Positions 24,788 through 32,852 are shown, counted from the stretch's first letter. The stretch is DNA of 46,329 nucleotides from Lentzea aerocolonigenes (GCF_000955955.1 NZ_JYJG01000151.1:1-46329); one strand, 5' to 3'. The notes: generated from the sequence alone by a model not told the origin. Numbers and translations are program-made.

Positions 24788-25989
24788 CGGAAGTCCACCA
24801 GCGTCTGCCGCGCCAGCAAGTCCTGCACGGTGTCGCGCTGCCGGACCAGGTGCGCTTGTCCGTTGTGGACGATCACCTCGGCCGGGTAGCCGTGGCTGAG
24901 GAACAGGCCCGGCGAGGCGGTCGGGCCGTACGCGCCGGAACGTCCGACGGCGAGCAGGTCACCGGGCCGCACCTCGGGCAGCTCGACCTTCTTGGCGATC
25001 ACGTCGTTCGGCGTGCACAGCGGGCCCGTGACGGTGTACTGCCGGCGCGAGCCGTCGTTGGTCAGGTGGCGCACCGGGAAGTTCCGCTTCACGAAGCTGC
25101 CGATGCCGACCGCGGCCATGTGGTGGTTCGTGCCGCCGTCCGCCACGACGAACCAGTCACCACGCGACTGCTTCACGTACCGCGCCCGCACGACGTACGT
25201 GCCGGCGGTGGCGGTGAGGTAGCGGCCGAGTTCCATGATCAGGCGCGTTTCCGGGTGCCTGCGGGTGAACGGCTCGATCACCTCGCGCAGTCCCGCACCC
25301 AGGGCGCTGAGGTCGAGGTCGGTCTCGTTGTCGAAGTACGCGACCCCGAGTCCGCCGCCGAAGTCCACCGTTTCCAGTGGAATCCCCAACGCGCCCGCGA
25401 CTTCTTCTGCCATGGCGAGGATTTCCGCGGTGTTGCGCACGATGTCGTCGTGGTCCAGGAACCTGGTGCCCATGTAGGCGTGCACGCCGATGATCCGCGT
25501 GGTGGTGAGGTCGATCTTGCCGACCGCCTCCTGGTCGATGCCGAACTGCCTGGGCTTGCCGCCCATCGTGAGACCGGAGCCCTTGGCGCCGAACGACGGG
25601 TTGATCCGGATCATGGCGCGCGGACCGGCGATGTCGTCGAGCTGGTGCAGTTCCTCGACCGACTCGCAGACGACGGCGTGGATGCCCGCGTCGACGCACG
25701 CCTGGAGTTCGGTGATGTCCTTGCCCGGCCCCAGGAAGATGATGTCCTCTGGTCGCACGCCCGCCTTCAGCGCGGTGGCCAGCTCGGCGTGCGACGACAC
25801 CTCCGCCCCGACGCCGAGCGAACGCAGGTACGCGCACACCGAGACGTTCGGGTTGGCCTTGAGCGAGTACAGGACGTCGACGCTGTCCGGCAGTTCCCCG
25901 CGCAGCCGCTGGTGGACCCGGTGCAGCTCGGCGGTGTCGTAGACGAACAACGGCGTGCCGAACTCCTCGGCCAGCTCTTCGAAGTTCAC
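24784..25989 (-). CDS. PLP-dependent fold-III decarboxylase, amino-acyl-ACP type (VinO/FlvO/BtrK-like)
   Basis: 401 residues, group IV decarboxylase/alanine-racemase fold. The PLP lysine is in VLYSLKANPN (Lys44), the phosphate-binding DFGGGLGVAYF at 209-219, and the partner-active-site cysteine in GPLCTPNDVI (Cys325). It has GVHAYMGTRFLDHDD where diaminopimelate decarboxylases have GLHxHIGSQ; I recall this as typical of carrier-protein-dependent relatives such as BtrK. It is encoded next to an adenylation enzyme and an ACP, so amino-acyl-ACP is a likelier substrate than free diaminopimelate. It overlaps both neighbours by 4 bases. Confidence 0.85.
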   Translation of the reverse strand: MNFEELAEEFGTPLFVYDTAELHRVHQRLRGELPDSVDVLYSLKANPNVSVCAYLRSLGVGAEVSSHAELATALKAGVRPEDIIFLGPGKDITELQACVDAGIHAVVCESVEELHQLDDIAGPRAMIRINPSFGAKGSGLTMGGKPRQFGIDQEAVGKIDLTTTRIIGVHAYMGTRFLDHDDIVRNTAEILAMAEEVAGALGIPLETVDFGGGLGVAYFDNETDLDLSALGAGLREVIEPFTRRHPETRLIMELGRYLTATAGTYVVRARYVKQSRGDWFVVADGGTNHHMAAVGIGSFVKRNFPVRHLTNDGSRRQYTVTGPLCTPNDVIAKKVELPEVRPGDLLAVGRSGAYGPTASPGLFLSHGYPAEVIVHNGQAHLVRQRDTVQDLLARQTLVDFR

Positions 25990-27176
25990 GTGCTCACCTC
26001 CAGTCCGAACTCGTCGTGGACGATGTTCACCGCGTCCGCGGTCCGGTCACGCGGCACGATCACCGAAGCGCGCGCTTGTGACGCCCAGGCGTGGGTGACG
26101 GCGACGCCTGCCTCCCGGAGACAGCGCGACAGCCGGGACGTGACATCGGGCCTGCTCGACAGCCCGGTGCCGACGATCGACACCTTGCCGGTGGCGGGTT
26201 CGGCCCGCACGTGCAGACCCGCCCGCGTCAACGCCTCGCGCAGCCCGTCCGCCGCGTCGGCGCCGACGGTGAACGACACCGCCTGGTCCGACATGGTCAG
26301 CATGTCCGCCGCGGCTGAGCTCGCCGACAGTTCGTCGAGCACGGTGCACAACCCGTCACCGCCCGGCGAGTTGACGTGGAACAGCACCGAGCTCTCGTCG
26401 TGAACCACGGCGGTGACGACATTTCTGGTTTCGAGTTGTTTCATCCGCCCTCCCCGCACGACGGTTCCGATGCGGTTGTCCAGTGAACTGCCGACGTGCA
26501 CGTCCAATTCATACAGAGCAGCCAGTTCCACTGCTCTGGGATGAACTACTCCAGCGCCGGCGAACGCCATTTCCGCCATTTCAGCGGCGGTGACGACCTG
26601 TAGTACGCGCGCACGCGGGACCACTCGTGGATCGGCAGTGCAAATTCCCGCAACGTCGGTGAAGATCTCGCACCTGTCCGCTGCGAGCGCGGCGGCGACG
26701 GCCACGGCGGTGGTGTCGGAACCACCTCGCCCGAGCGTGACGACGTCACCGGTGTCGTTGGTGCCGTGGAACCCGGCGACCACGACGACGGCGTTCCTGG
26801 TCAGCTGCTCGGCGATCCGCGCGGTGTCGAGCTCCTCGATCACCCCGGCGCGGTGATCACCGACAACACCGATGCCCGCCTGCGCCCCATCCAGAGAAAC
26901 CGCAGGTACACCCATGTCCTGCAACGCCATCGCGAGCAACGCCGCCGACTGCCGTTCCCCGGTCGCGAGCAACGTGTCGACCTCACGAGCAGGCGGTGTG
27001 GGCGTGACCTCGTCGACGAGACCGAGCAGGGCGTCGGTCGTGTCACCCATCGCGGAGACCACGACCACGACCCGGCTGCCGGACGCGCGGGCGTGCGCCA
27101 CGTCGCCGGCGACGCTGTGCACGCGTTTCAGGTTCGAGAGTGAACTGCCACCGTATTTCCGGACAGTCACTTTCAT
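25986..27176 (-). CDS. Aspartokinase (operon-specific copy)
   Basis: 396 residues. The N-terminal amino-acid kinase domain has VRKYGGSSLSNLKRV, VVVVSAMGDTTD, LGRGGSDTTAVAVAAAL and FTDVAGICTADPRVVP; two C-terminal ACT domains follow (about 265-396, with VSIVGTGLSSRPDVTSRLSR). It phosphorylates aspartate to aspartyl phosphate, the first step toward aspartate semialdehyde, the EctB substrate. Dedicated aspartokinases are known in ectoine clusters. Aspartate-semialdehyde dehydrogenase is not encoded here and would be supplied by primary metabolism. First large gene of the nine-gene operon. Confidence 0.93.
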   Translation of the reverse strand: MKVTVRKYGGSSLSNLKRVHSVAGDVAHARASGSRVVVVVSAMGDTTDALLGLVDEVTPTPPAREVDTLLATGERQSAALLAMALQDMGVPAVSLDGAQAGIGVVGDHRAGVIEELDTARIAEQLTRNAVVVVAGFHGTNDTGDVVTLGRGGSDTTAVAVAAALAADRCEIFTDVAGICTADPRVVPRARVLQVVTAAEMAEMAFAGAGVVHPRAVELAALYELDVHVGSSLDNRIGTVVRGGRMKQLETRNVVTAVVHDESSVLFHVNSPGGDGLCTVLDELSASSAAADMLTMSDQAVSFTVGADAADGLREALTRAGLHVRAEPATGKVSIVGTGLSSRPDVTSRLSRCLREAGVAVTHAWASQARASVIVPRDRTADAVNIVHDEFGLEVST

Positions 27177-27238
27177 GATCGAAGACGGCGGTACAGGGCC
27201 ACGCCGCGAATACCGTTAATTCTCCTCATCATCCCCAT
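27173..27238 (-). CDS. Possible 19-21 residue leader peptide upstream of aspartokinase
   Basis: A short frame from ATG 27238 (or 27232) reads MGMMRRINGIRGVALYRRLR plus Ser and ends in a TGA that overlaps the aspartokinase ATG by 4 bases (ATGA), the same coupling used by the other genes of the operon. It is rich in Arg. No clear ribosome binding site precedes it. It may be a coupled leader peptide or a chance frame. Confidence 0.35.
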   Translation of the reverse strand: MGMMRRINGIRGVALYRRLRS

Positions 27239-27289
27239 GTGGCGTAGGTACCCGGGCCTTCACGCACCCCAATCACGCATCACCCGATG

Positions 27290-27319
27290 GGACTAGATTC
27301 GTCGCAAATGCTCACGCAA
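27290..27319 (-). promoter_or_regulatory. Candidate promoter of the ectoine-type operon
   Basis: On the minus strand TTGCGT, an 18-base spacer and TAGTCC resemble an actinomycete vegetative promoter. The -10 element lies about 115 bases before the aspartokinase ATG. The -35 element is part of the sequence GCTCACGCAA (plus strand, 27310-27319), repeated at 27360-27369. The rest of 27239-27447 holds no gene that I can support. Confidence 0.4.
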
Positions 27320-27359
27320 CGTGCATCCACAATGGAGAGTTGGCCGAATTCGAGGACGG

Positions 27360-27369
27360 CTCACGCAAA
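27360..27369. repeat. Second copy of GCTCACGCAA, 50 bases from the first
   Basis: The 10-base direct repeat at 27310 and 27360 is spaced by 50 bases, close to five helical turns, in the promoter region of the nine-gene operon. It may be a regulator-binding pair; the shortness makes chance possible. Confidence 0.3.
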
Positions 27370-27447
27370 ATGTCTTCGAGTATTGCCGAACAGCTCCACA
27401 GTGGACATCGCGAATCCTGACACCGGGGGCTGATTCGAAAACAGCCC

Positions 27448-28722
27448 TCAGCTGGCCGGCAGCGGGCAGGTGGCCACGTCCGCGGGCCGGGCCAGGGTGG
27501 CGGACGGTGGTGGCGTCACGCCGTCGAGCCAGCGTTCCAGGGCGACGAAGGCCGCGCGGTGGCACGGCGCCAGTGGACGCAGCCGGTCCGGGTAGGCGTC
27601 CACCAGGCCGTCCACGTGCGTGCCCTGCTCGACGCGGTAGTAGCGGTGCAGGCGGCCGGGGGTCATGGCCGCGTACACGTCGGAGTCCTGACTGATGGGC
27701 AGGAGTACGTCGTAGGTGCCGTGCACGGTCAGCAGCGGGCGCTTGAGCTTGCCCGTCAACGCGACACGAGAGACCGCGGGGCCGGCGATGCGGCGTCGCG
27801 CGGCGTAGGAGTAGTCCGCGTCGCACGAAGGTGTTCCCGACGAGCAGAACGGGACGCCGGCTTCCAAGGTGCCGTCGAACCCCGGGTCGAACTCCTCGCG
27901 GTAGATGCGCTGCGTCAGGTCCCAGTAGTAGCGGTAGTGGTAGTCCCACAGGAATTCCGTGCCGGCGGGAAAACCAGCCGCGACCATCGCTTCATGGGCG
28001 TCGGAACTACCTGCTGCATAAGCAGGATACGAACGCAGGACGGGAGGCAGGAAGGTCAGCGGGTTGGGGCCGTCGACCGTCCACAGTGTCCCCTCCCAGT
28101 CGACGCCGCCGTCGTAGAGGTGGGCGCGGTTCTCGAGTTGCCAGCGCACCAGGTAGCCACCGTTGGAGATGCCGGTGGCGATGGTCCGGCGCGGAAAGTG
28201 GCCGTAACGACTGAGAACAGCTGCACGAGCGGCGACGGTGAGTTCGGTGAAGCGGCGGTTCCACTCCTCCATCGCGCGGCCGTCGCGGTAGAACCGCGCG
28301 CCGGTGTTGCCCTTGTCGGTGGCGGCGAAGGCGTAGCCGCGGGACAGGACCCAGTCGGAGATGGCGCGGTCGTTGGCGTACTGCTCGCGCACGCCGGGGG
28401 CGCCGGTGACGACGAGGCCGCCGTTCCAGCGGTCGGGCAGGCGCAGCACGAACTGGGAGTCGTGCGCCCAGCCGTTGTTCGAGTTCGACGAGGAGGTGTC
28501 CGGGAAGTAGCCGTCGATCTGGATGCCGGGGACGGCGGCGGGTACGGGCAGGGCCGCGCTCGTCAGGCCCGCCCAGTCGGCCGGGTCGGTGTGGCCGGTG
28601 GCGACCAGGCCCGTGGTGGTGAGGTCGGACAGGCGGGCGAGTTGCTGATGTTCGGCGCCCGGAACGTGCACCGCGGCCGTCGGCGGGGTCAGCGCGAGTA
28701 CTAGCACCAGCGGGAGCAACAT
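27448..28722 (-). CDS. Secreted alpha/beta hydrolase (tannase/feruloyl-esterase-like)
   Basis: 424 residues with an N-terminal signal peptide. The alpha/beta-hydrolase nucleophile elbow is TGISNGGY (Ser186); later HGTYDVLLP and EQGTHVDGL supply candidate Asp and His. GWAHDSQFVLRLPDRWNGGL and VVTGAPGVREQYANDR resemble actinomycete proteins usually labelled tannase/feruloyl esterase family; polyhydroxybutyrate-oligomer hydrolase is another possible relative. It would cleave an ester outside the cell. It begins 11 bases after the STAS gene on the same strand, so the two are probably co-transcribed. Confidence 0.8.
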   Translation of the reverse strand: MLLPLVLVLALTPPTAAVHVPGAEHQQLARLSDLTTTGLVATGHTDPADWAGLTSAALPVPAAVPGIQIDGYFPDTSSSNSNNGWAHDSQFVLRLPDRWNGGLVVTGAPGVREQYANDRAISDWVLSRGYAFAATDKGNTGARFYRDGRAMEEWNRRFTELTVAARAAVLSRYGHFPRRTIATGISNGGYLVRWQLENRAHLYDGGVDWEGTLWTVDGPNPLTFLPPVLRSYPAYAAGSSDAHEAMVAAGFPAGTEFLWDYHYRYYWDLTQRIYREEFDPGFDGTLEAGVPFCSSGTPSCDADYSYAARRRIAGPAVSRVALTGKLKRPLLTVHGTYDVLLPISQDSDVYAAMTPGRLHRYYRVEQGTHVDGLVDAYPDRLRPLAPCHRAAFVALERWLDGVTPPPSATLARPADVATCPLPAS

Positions 28723-28733
28723 AGCTGGTCAAG

Positions 28734-29102
28734 CTAGTGAGGGCGGCTCGTCCGCGACATGGTTGCCTCCCACACAAGGCCCGCTTTGAAGGTGGTGAAA
28801 CCGAACAGGTCCAGCACGCGGCGGACCTGGGGCTGGGTGCGGTGCAGGTCGAACGACTTGCCGTTGTAGTGCGCGGCGCACAGCAGGAGCAGGAGGCTGC
28901 GCAGGCCACTCGCGGACAGGAACGTCACGTCGGCCAGGTCGATCGACACGCGGCTGGTGGCGGTGTCGGTGATGCCGGGCAGGACGGCGGCGAAGAACAG
29001 GTCGCACGTCGTCACGTCCATCTCGCCGCGGCAGGTGGCCACGAACTGGGTACCCGTGCGCTTCGTCCGCACGGCGAACGGGCTGGTCTCACAGGCGCTC
29101 AT
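28734..29102 (-). CDS. STAS-domain anti-sigma factor antagonist
   Basis: 122 residues with a single STAS domain (SpoIIAA/RsbV type): FVATCRGEMDVTTCDLFFAA and VSIDLADVTFLSASGLRSLL, where a Ser of SASG is the expected phosphorylation site. Such proteins bind and sequester anti-sigma kinases when unphosphorylated. No anti-sigma kinase or sigma factor is adjacent. It sits between an AraC regulator and a secreted esterase on the same strand. Confidence 0.9.
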   Translation of the reverse strand: MSACETSPFAVRTKRTGTQFVATCRGEMDVTTCDLFFAAVLPGITDTATSRVSIDLADVTFLSASGLRSLLLLLCAAHYNGKSFDLHRTQPQVRRVLDLFGFTTFKAGLVWEATMSRTSRPH

Positions 29103-29178
29103 CGCACCACTTCAGCGCACCCGGAACGCACGCGATAGCAGCGGAAACGAAGACACCGGCCGCGAAAGCGAAGCGTCC

Positions 29179-30093
29179 TCAGCCTGACCGCAGGGTCTGC
29201 GAGGGCGACACCCCGTAGGCGGAGCGGTAGTGGGCGGCGAAGACACTCGGACGGGCGTAGCCCCAACGGGCGGCGATGGCCGTGACGGAACCGTTCGCGG
29301 CGCGCAGGTCGGCATCGGCACACGAGAGGCGTACGCGTCGGAGGTACGCCATCGGCGTCATGTCCAGGTGACGGCGGAACGCCAGCTGTATCGCACGGAT
29401 GGACACTCGTGCGGCGTGTGCGATGTCCGCGGCGGTGATGTCGTCAGCGGCGTTGTCCTCGATGTACGCGACCGCACGCCGCACGGTCAGAGGATGCGCA
29501 TCACGCCGATCCGCAACGGACTCGTTGAGCGCGTTGGTAGGAAATGCAGCCAGTGTCGTGGCCACGAGCAGACGGGTCGCGTTGGCCACCACGAGCGGCG
29601 AGCCAGCGAACACCGGTAGCACCTCATCGCGCAGGTGCACGCACGTGGATCGCCACGCGGCAGCAGCCTGAGGCGAGAGAGGACGGCAGCCGGCGAAGCT
29701 CACCCCGTCGGCGATCTCGTCGAGCACCTCCTGGCTCAGCACGACCATCGACACCTCGGGGTCGTCGATCGCCGCACCGAACGGCCGGTCCGGCGGCGCG
29801 CTGAGGAACACGTCGCCCGATCGCGACAACCGGTCCTCACCGTCCGAACTGTGCCGGATCCACCCGGACTCCAGGTATCCGAACACGTAGTTGCCCAGCG
29901 GCTCCCCGGTCGCCTCGAGCCCGATGTGGCCGCTGATCCGGTCGAACCGGACACGCCCGAGCATTCGCGAGGTCATCCTCATCAGCGACCGATCGCGCCC
30001 ACCGTCGATGCGTATCCGGCTGTACGCCGCGCTGAGGACCTCGTGTGCCGCGTCCAAGTCGGTCACTTCGACGACCTGCTCCACAAGCTGCAC
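29179..30093 (-). CDS. AraC-family transcriptional regulator
   Basis: 304 residues from GTG 30093, chosen because GAGGATC precedes it; the open frame to 30180 would add a Pro/Arg-rich stretch and run into the divergent gene. The N-terminal ligand or sensing region (about 1-190) resembles AraC-binding-like domains. The C-terminus has two helix-turn-helix motifs: ITAADIAHAARVSIRAIQLA and VTAIAARWGYARPSVFAAHY, with the ending YRSAYGVSPSQTLR. It is divergent from the flavoprotein gene at 30158, which it may control, with 64 bases between starts. Confidence 0.9.
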   Translation of the reverse strand: MQLVEQVVEVTDLDAAHEVLSAAYSRIRIDGGRDRSLMRMTSRMLGRVRFDRISGHIGLEATGEPLGNYVFGYLESGWIRHSSDGEDRLSRSGDVFLSAPPDRPFGAAIDDPEVSMVVLSQEVLDEIADGVSFAGCRPLSPQAAAAWRSTCVHLRDEVLPVFAGSPLVVANATRLLVATTLAAFPTNALNESVADRRDAHPLTVRRAVAYIEDNAADDITAADIAHAARVSIRAIQLAFRRHLDMTPMAYLRRVRLSCADADLRAANGSVTAIAARWGYARPSVFAAHYRSAYGVSPSQTLRSG

Positions 30094-30157
30094 GATCCTC
30101 GTCCGACGCGGCGGTGTCCATCGGCAGTACGGATCATTCCTCTGGCACGGTGGGCTC

Positions 30158-31276
30158 ATGCTCCACACCGACGAGGCCACCCTCCACCAGGCCGCCCGCG
30201 ACTACGGCGGCCTGGTCCACCACCGCCCCGCCGCGGTGCTGCGCCGGTCCGGCATCGCCGAGATCAGCGCGGTGCTCCGGGAGAACGCGCTGGTCGTGCC
30301 GCGCGGTGCCGGGCACTCGCTGGACGGCCAGGCGCAGGCGTTGAACGGCGTGGTGGTCGACATGACCGGGCTCGACACGATCCACGAGGTCCGCTCCGAC
30401 CGCGTGGTCGTCGACGCGGGCGCGAAGTGGAGCGACGTGTTGCGCGCCACGCTCCCCCGCGGCCTCACCCCGCCCGTGCTCACCGACTACCTCGAACTCA
30501 CCGTGGGCGGCACGCTCTCGGTCGGCGGGCTGGGCGGCGCGAGCCAGCACTTCGGCGCGCAGACCGACAACGTGCTCGCGCTCGACGTCCTCACGCCGTC
30601 CGGAGAGCTCGTCAGCTGCGGCCCCGCCCACCCCGTGCTGGCCGGGCGCGGGCGCAACGGGATCATCATACGAGCCACCCTGAGGTTGGTGCCCGCGCCC
30701 GAAACCGTGCAGTGGCACCGGCTCCGCTACAGCTCGGTCGCGCAACTCGTCGCGGACCAGCGCCTGCTCATCGACGCCGGCTCGTTCGACTACCTGGAGG
30801 GCCAGCTCAAGGTCCGCGACGGGCGGCGGGTCCGCGAGCTCGAAGCTGTCAGCCATTCTGGTGCGAGTCTCGACGGCCTCGAGTTCGACGACGCCGACAC
30901 GCACGTCACCAGCTACTGGGACTTCGTGAATCGGCTCGCGGCAAGCGAACCAGTGCTCCGGGAAGCCGGTCTCCGGGAGTCTCCGCATCCGTGGTGCAAC
31001 CTGTTCGTGCCCGATCACGCGGTCGAGGAAGTGCTGCGGCATCTGGAGACCGAGGACGAAGACCTGTACAGCGACTTCGGGCTCGTCCTCGCCTATCCAC
31101 TGCGGCCGGAACGGATCAGCGCGCTCGAGCTGCCGGCCGGAGAGCTCGTGTTCCTCGTCGCCGCGCTGAGGTATGCGTCAGACCAAGAAACAGCGCGGCC
31201 CATGGTGGAAGCCAACGACGTGCTGACGAAAATGGTGCTGCGGGCAGGCGGAACGCTCTACCTCGATCCTTTGTAG
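30158..31276 (+). CDS. FAD-linked oxidoreductase resembling cytokinin dehydrogenase
   Basis: 372 residues from ATG 30158. The N-terminal PCMH-type FAD domain has VVPRGAGHSLDGQAQALNGV, where His of GHS is the expected covalent FAD attachment site in the cytokinin-dehydrogenase family. LTDYLELTVGGTLSVGGLGG and FGAQTDNVLALDVLTPSGEL also match that family. Cytokinin dehydrogenases are usually about 500 residues, so this copy has a shortened substrate domain. There is no signal peptide. The substrate could be a cytokinin or another amine or alcohol. Confidence 0.8.
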   Translation: MLHTDEATLHQAARDYGGLVHHRPAAVLRRSGIAEISAVLRENALVVPRGAGHSLDGQAQALNGVVVDMTGLDTIHEVRSDRVVVDAGAKWSDVLRATLPRGLTPPVLTDYLELTVGGTLSVGGLGGASQHFGAQTDNVLALDVLTPSGELVSCGPAHPVLAGRGRNGIIIRATLRLVPAPETVQWHRLRYSSVAQLVADQRLLIDAGSFDYLEGQLKVRDGRRVRELEAVSHSGASLDGLEFDDADTHVTSYWDFVNRLAASEPVLREAGLRESPHPWCNLFVPDHAVEEVLRHLETEDEDLYSDFGLVLAYPLRPERISALELPAGELVFLVAALRYASDQETARPMVEANDVLTKMVLRAGGTLYLDPL

Positions 31277-31287
31277 AGCGTTCCGCC
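31247..31287. terminator. Perfect 15-base inverted repeat across the flavoprotein stop codon
   Basis: GGCGGAACGCTCTAC and GTAGAGCGTTCCGCC pair perfectly around an 11-base loop. The repeat includes the last codons and stop of the flavoprotein gene and ends 9 bases before the stop of the convergent SGNH gene. It is probably a bidirectional terminator. Confidence 0.8.
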
Positions 31288-31295
31288 GGGCGAGC

Positions 31296-32150
31296 TCAGA
31301 CCCGGACGAGCGTGGCCAGCGCGGCCTGACCCTGCTGGTTCGGGTGGAACACGGCTTCCGGCCCCTCCTGACCGGGCGCCAGCGCGTCGAACCCGCGCAG
31401 GTACGGCGTGCCCGCCTCGCAGAGGGCATGACCGTCGAACCTGTCCGGATAGGCGAACGGGCTGGCGAAGACCACGCCCTTGTGCGCAGCGGTGGAGCGC
31501 AGCGTGGCGTCGAGGCCGTCCGCGACCTTGTTGCCCTCACGTCGTTCCGCGGCGGTGAGGATGCCGTCGCCGCAGACCGGGTCGAGCGTCGCGCCGGGAG
31601 GGTTGTCCGAAGTGGACACCTGACGGCCGTAGCCGACCAGGATCACCCGCGCGTACGGGCTGCGCTTGCGGATTTCGGTGAGCAGCGCGGAAACGTTGCG
31701 GCCCATGGCAGGCAGCTTCGCCAGGATCGCCTCGGTGGGTGCGCCGGCGCAGTCGGCCTGGATGCACGTGCCGCCGTAGTCCGCGTAGTCGATGTCGTTG
31801 GTGCCGATGGAGAGCAGCACCACGTCGGTGTCGCGCCTCAGCGAGTCGAGCTGCGCCGGGCGGTCCTTGAACGGGCGGGACAGGTCGGCGGTGGCGGCGC
31901 CGCTGCAGGTGACGTTCGTCAACGACCTGAGCCTGCCCTGGGCGCGCAGGCGGGCGGCCACCTGTTCGCCGTAGGAGTTGTTGCTGCGCCAGCAGTTGCC
32001 GGCGGTGCCGTCTTGATAGGCGCCGGCTCCCGTACCGGACGCGTAGGAGTCGCCCAGCAGCACGAGGGAAGCCGGGCGGGCGGCGTGAGCGGTCGGAGCG
32101 ATCCCCAGTGCGGCCAAAACAGCCGTGAGGACAACAACAGTTCTCTTCAT
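31296..32150 (-). CDS. Secreted SGNH/GDSL-type esterase or lipase
   Basis: 284 residues from ATG 32150; residues 1-24 are a signal peptide ending AHAA. SGNH blocks are present: LVLLGDSYASGTGAG (Ser35), TNVTCSGAATAD (Gly block), LLSIGTNDIDYAD (Asn block) and VFHPNQQG (His block). Six or so cysteines suggest disulfides, as in Streptomyces secreted esterases of this type. It hydrolyses esters outside the cell. Upstream in-frame sequence is open but overlaps the isochorismatase-like gene and is not used. Confidence 0.92.
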   Translation of the reverse strand: MKRTVVVLTAVLAALGIAPTAHAARPASLVLLGDSYASGTGAGAYQDGTAGNCWRSNNSYGEQVAARLRAQGRLRSLTNVTCSGAATADLSRPFKDRPAQLDSLRRDTDVVLLSIGTNDIDYADYGGTCIQADCAGAPTEAILAKLPAMGRNVSALLTEIRKRSPYARVILVGYGRQVSTSDNPPGATLDPVCGDGILTAAERREGNKVADGLDATLRSTAAHKGVVFASPFAYPDRFDGHALCEAGTPYLRGFDALAPGQEGPEAVFHPNQQGQAALATLVRV

Positions 32151-32243
32151 CGAACCCCCAATGTCGATGTTGTTCCCAGCGCCATCCTGCCCGAACCGGA
32201 ACGGACTGCGCCGCGAAACGGGGAAAGCGCTAGCGTGGAAGGC

Positions 32244-32765
32244 ATGAAGACGGCGTTGCTGATCGTCGACATGCAGGAAGTGCTGATCCCGGTGGTGTGG
32301 CAGGGGCCGGAGCTGGCGGACCGGATCGCCGAGCTCGCGGACCGGGCGCGCACGAACGGCGTGCAGGTCATCGCGCTGCAGCAGGTCGGCGGCCCGATGT
32401 TCGAACCGGGCGCACCGGGCACGGAACTCTCCCGGCGCCTCAGGCTGCGGCCAGAGGACACGGTCATCCGGAAGACCGCGACCGACGGCTTCTACGAGAG
32501 CGGTCTGCACCAAGCCCTCGAAGACGCCGGCACCATCGTCCTCACCGGCGTCGGCACCGACTACTGCGTCGACGCGACCGTGCGGGCGGCCGTCAGCCGC
32601 GGGTTCGACGTGATCCTGGTCGAGGACGGGCACTCGACGGTGCCGGACCCCGAAGCCGGGCTCACCGCCGAGCAGATCATCGCCAGGCACAACCGGATCC
32701 TCAGCAACGCCGTCCACCCCGGCGGAACCGTGAAAGTGCGCCCAGCAGGCAAGATCTTCACCTGA
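32244..32765 (+). CDS. Isochorismatase-like cysteine hydrolase
   Basis: 173 residues from ATG 32244. The catalytic triad of the family is visible: Asp9 in LLIVDMQE, Lys77 in VIRKTATDGF and Cys108 in TGVGTDYCVDATVRAA. Members hydrolyse amides such as nicotinamide, ureidoacrylate or carbamoylsarcosine; which applies here is not readable. It diverges from the SGNH gene and converges on adenosine deaminase. Confidence 0.92.
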   Translation: MKTALLIVDMQEVLIPVVWQGPELADRIAELADRARTNGVQVIALQQVGGPMFEPGAPGTELSRRLRLRPEDTVIRKTATDGFYESGLHQALEDAGTIVLTGVGTDYCVDATVRAAVSRGFDVILVEDGHSTVPDPEAGLTAEQIIARHNRILSNAVHPGGTVKVRPAGKIFT

Positions 32766-32852
32766 ACTCGGTGACAAACAGGTGAAACCGTTGCCGCCGA
32801 TAGGCGCACGACCTGGGTCGCACGAGGTCCTGTGGTACGTCGCGTTCAACAC

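Noticed and set aside
24784..25989. Ordinary diaminopimelate decarboxylase (lysA)
   Set aside because: The fold fits, but the GVHAYMGTR motif and the adenylation/ACP neighbours favour an amino-acyl-ACP decarboxylase. Not excluded without a tree.
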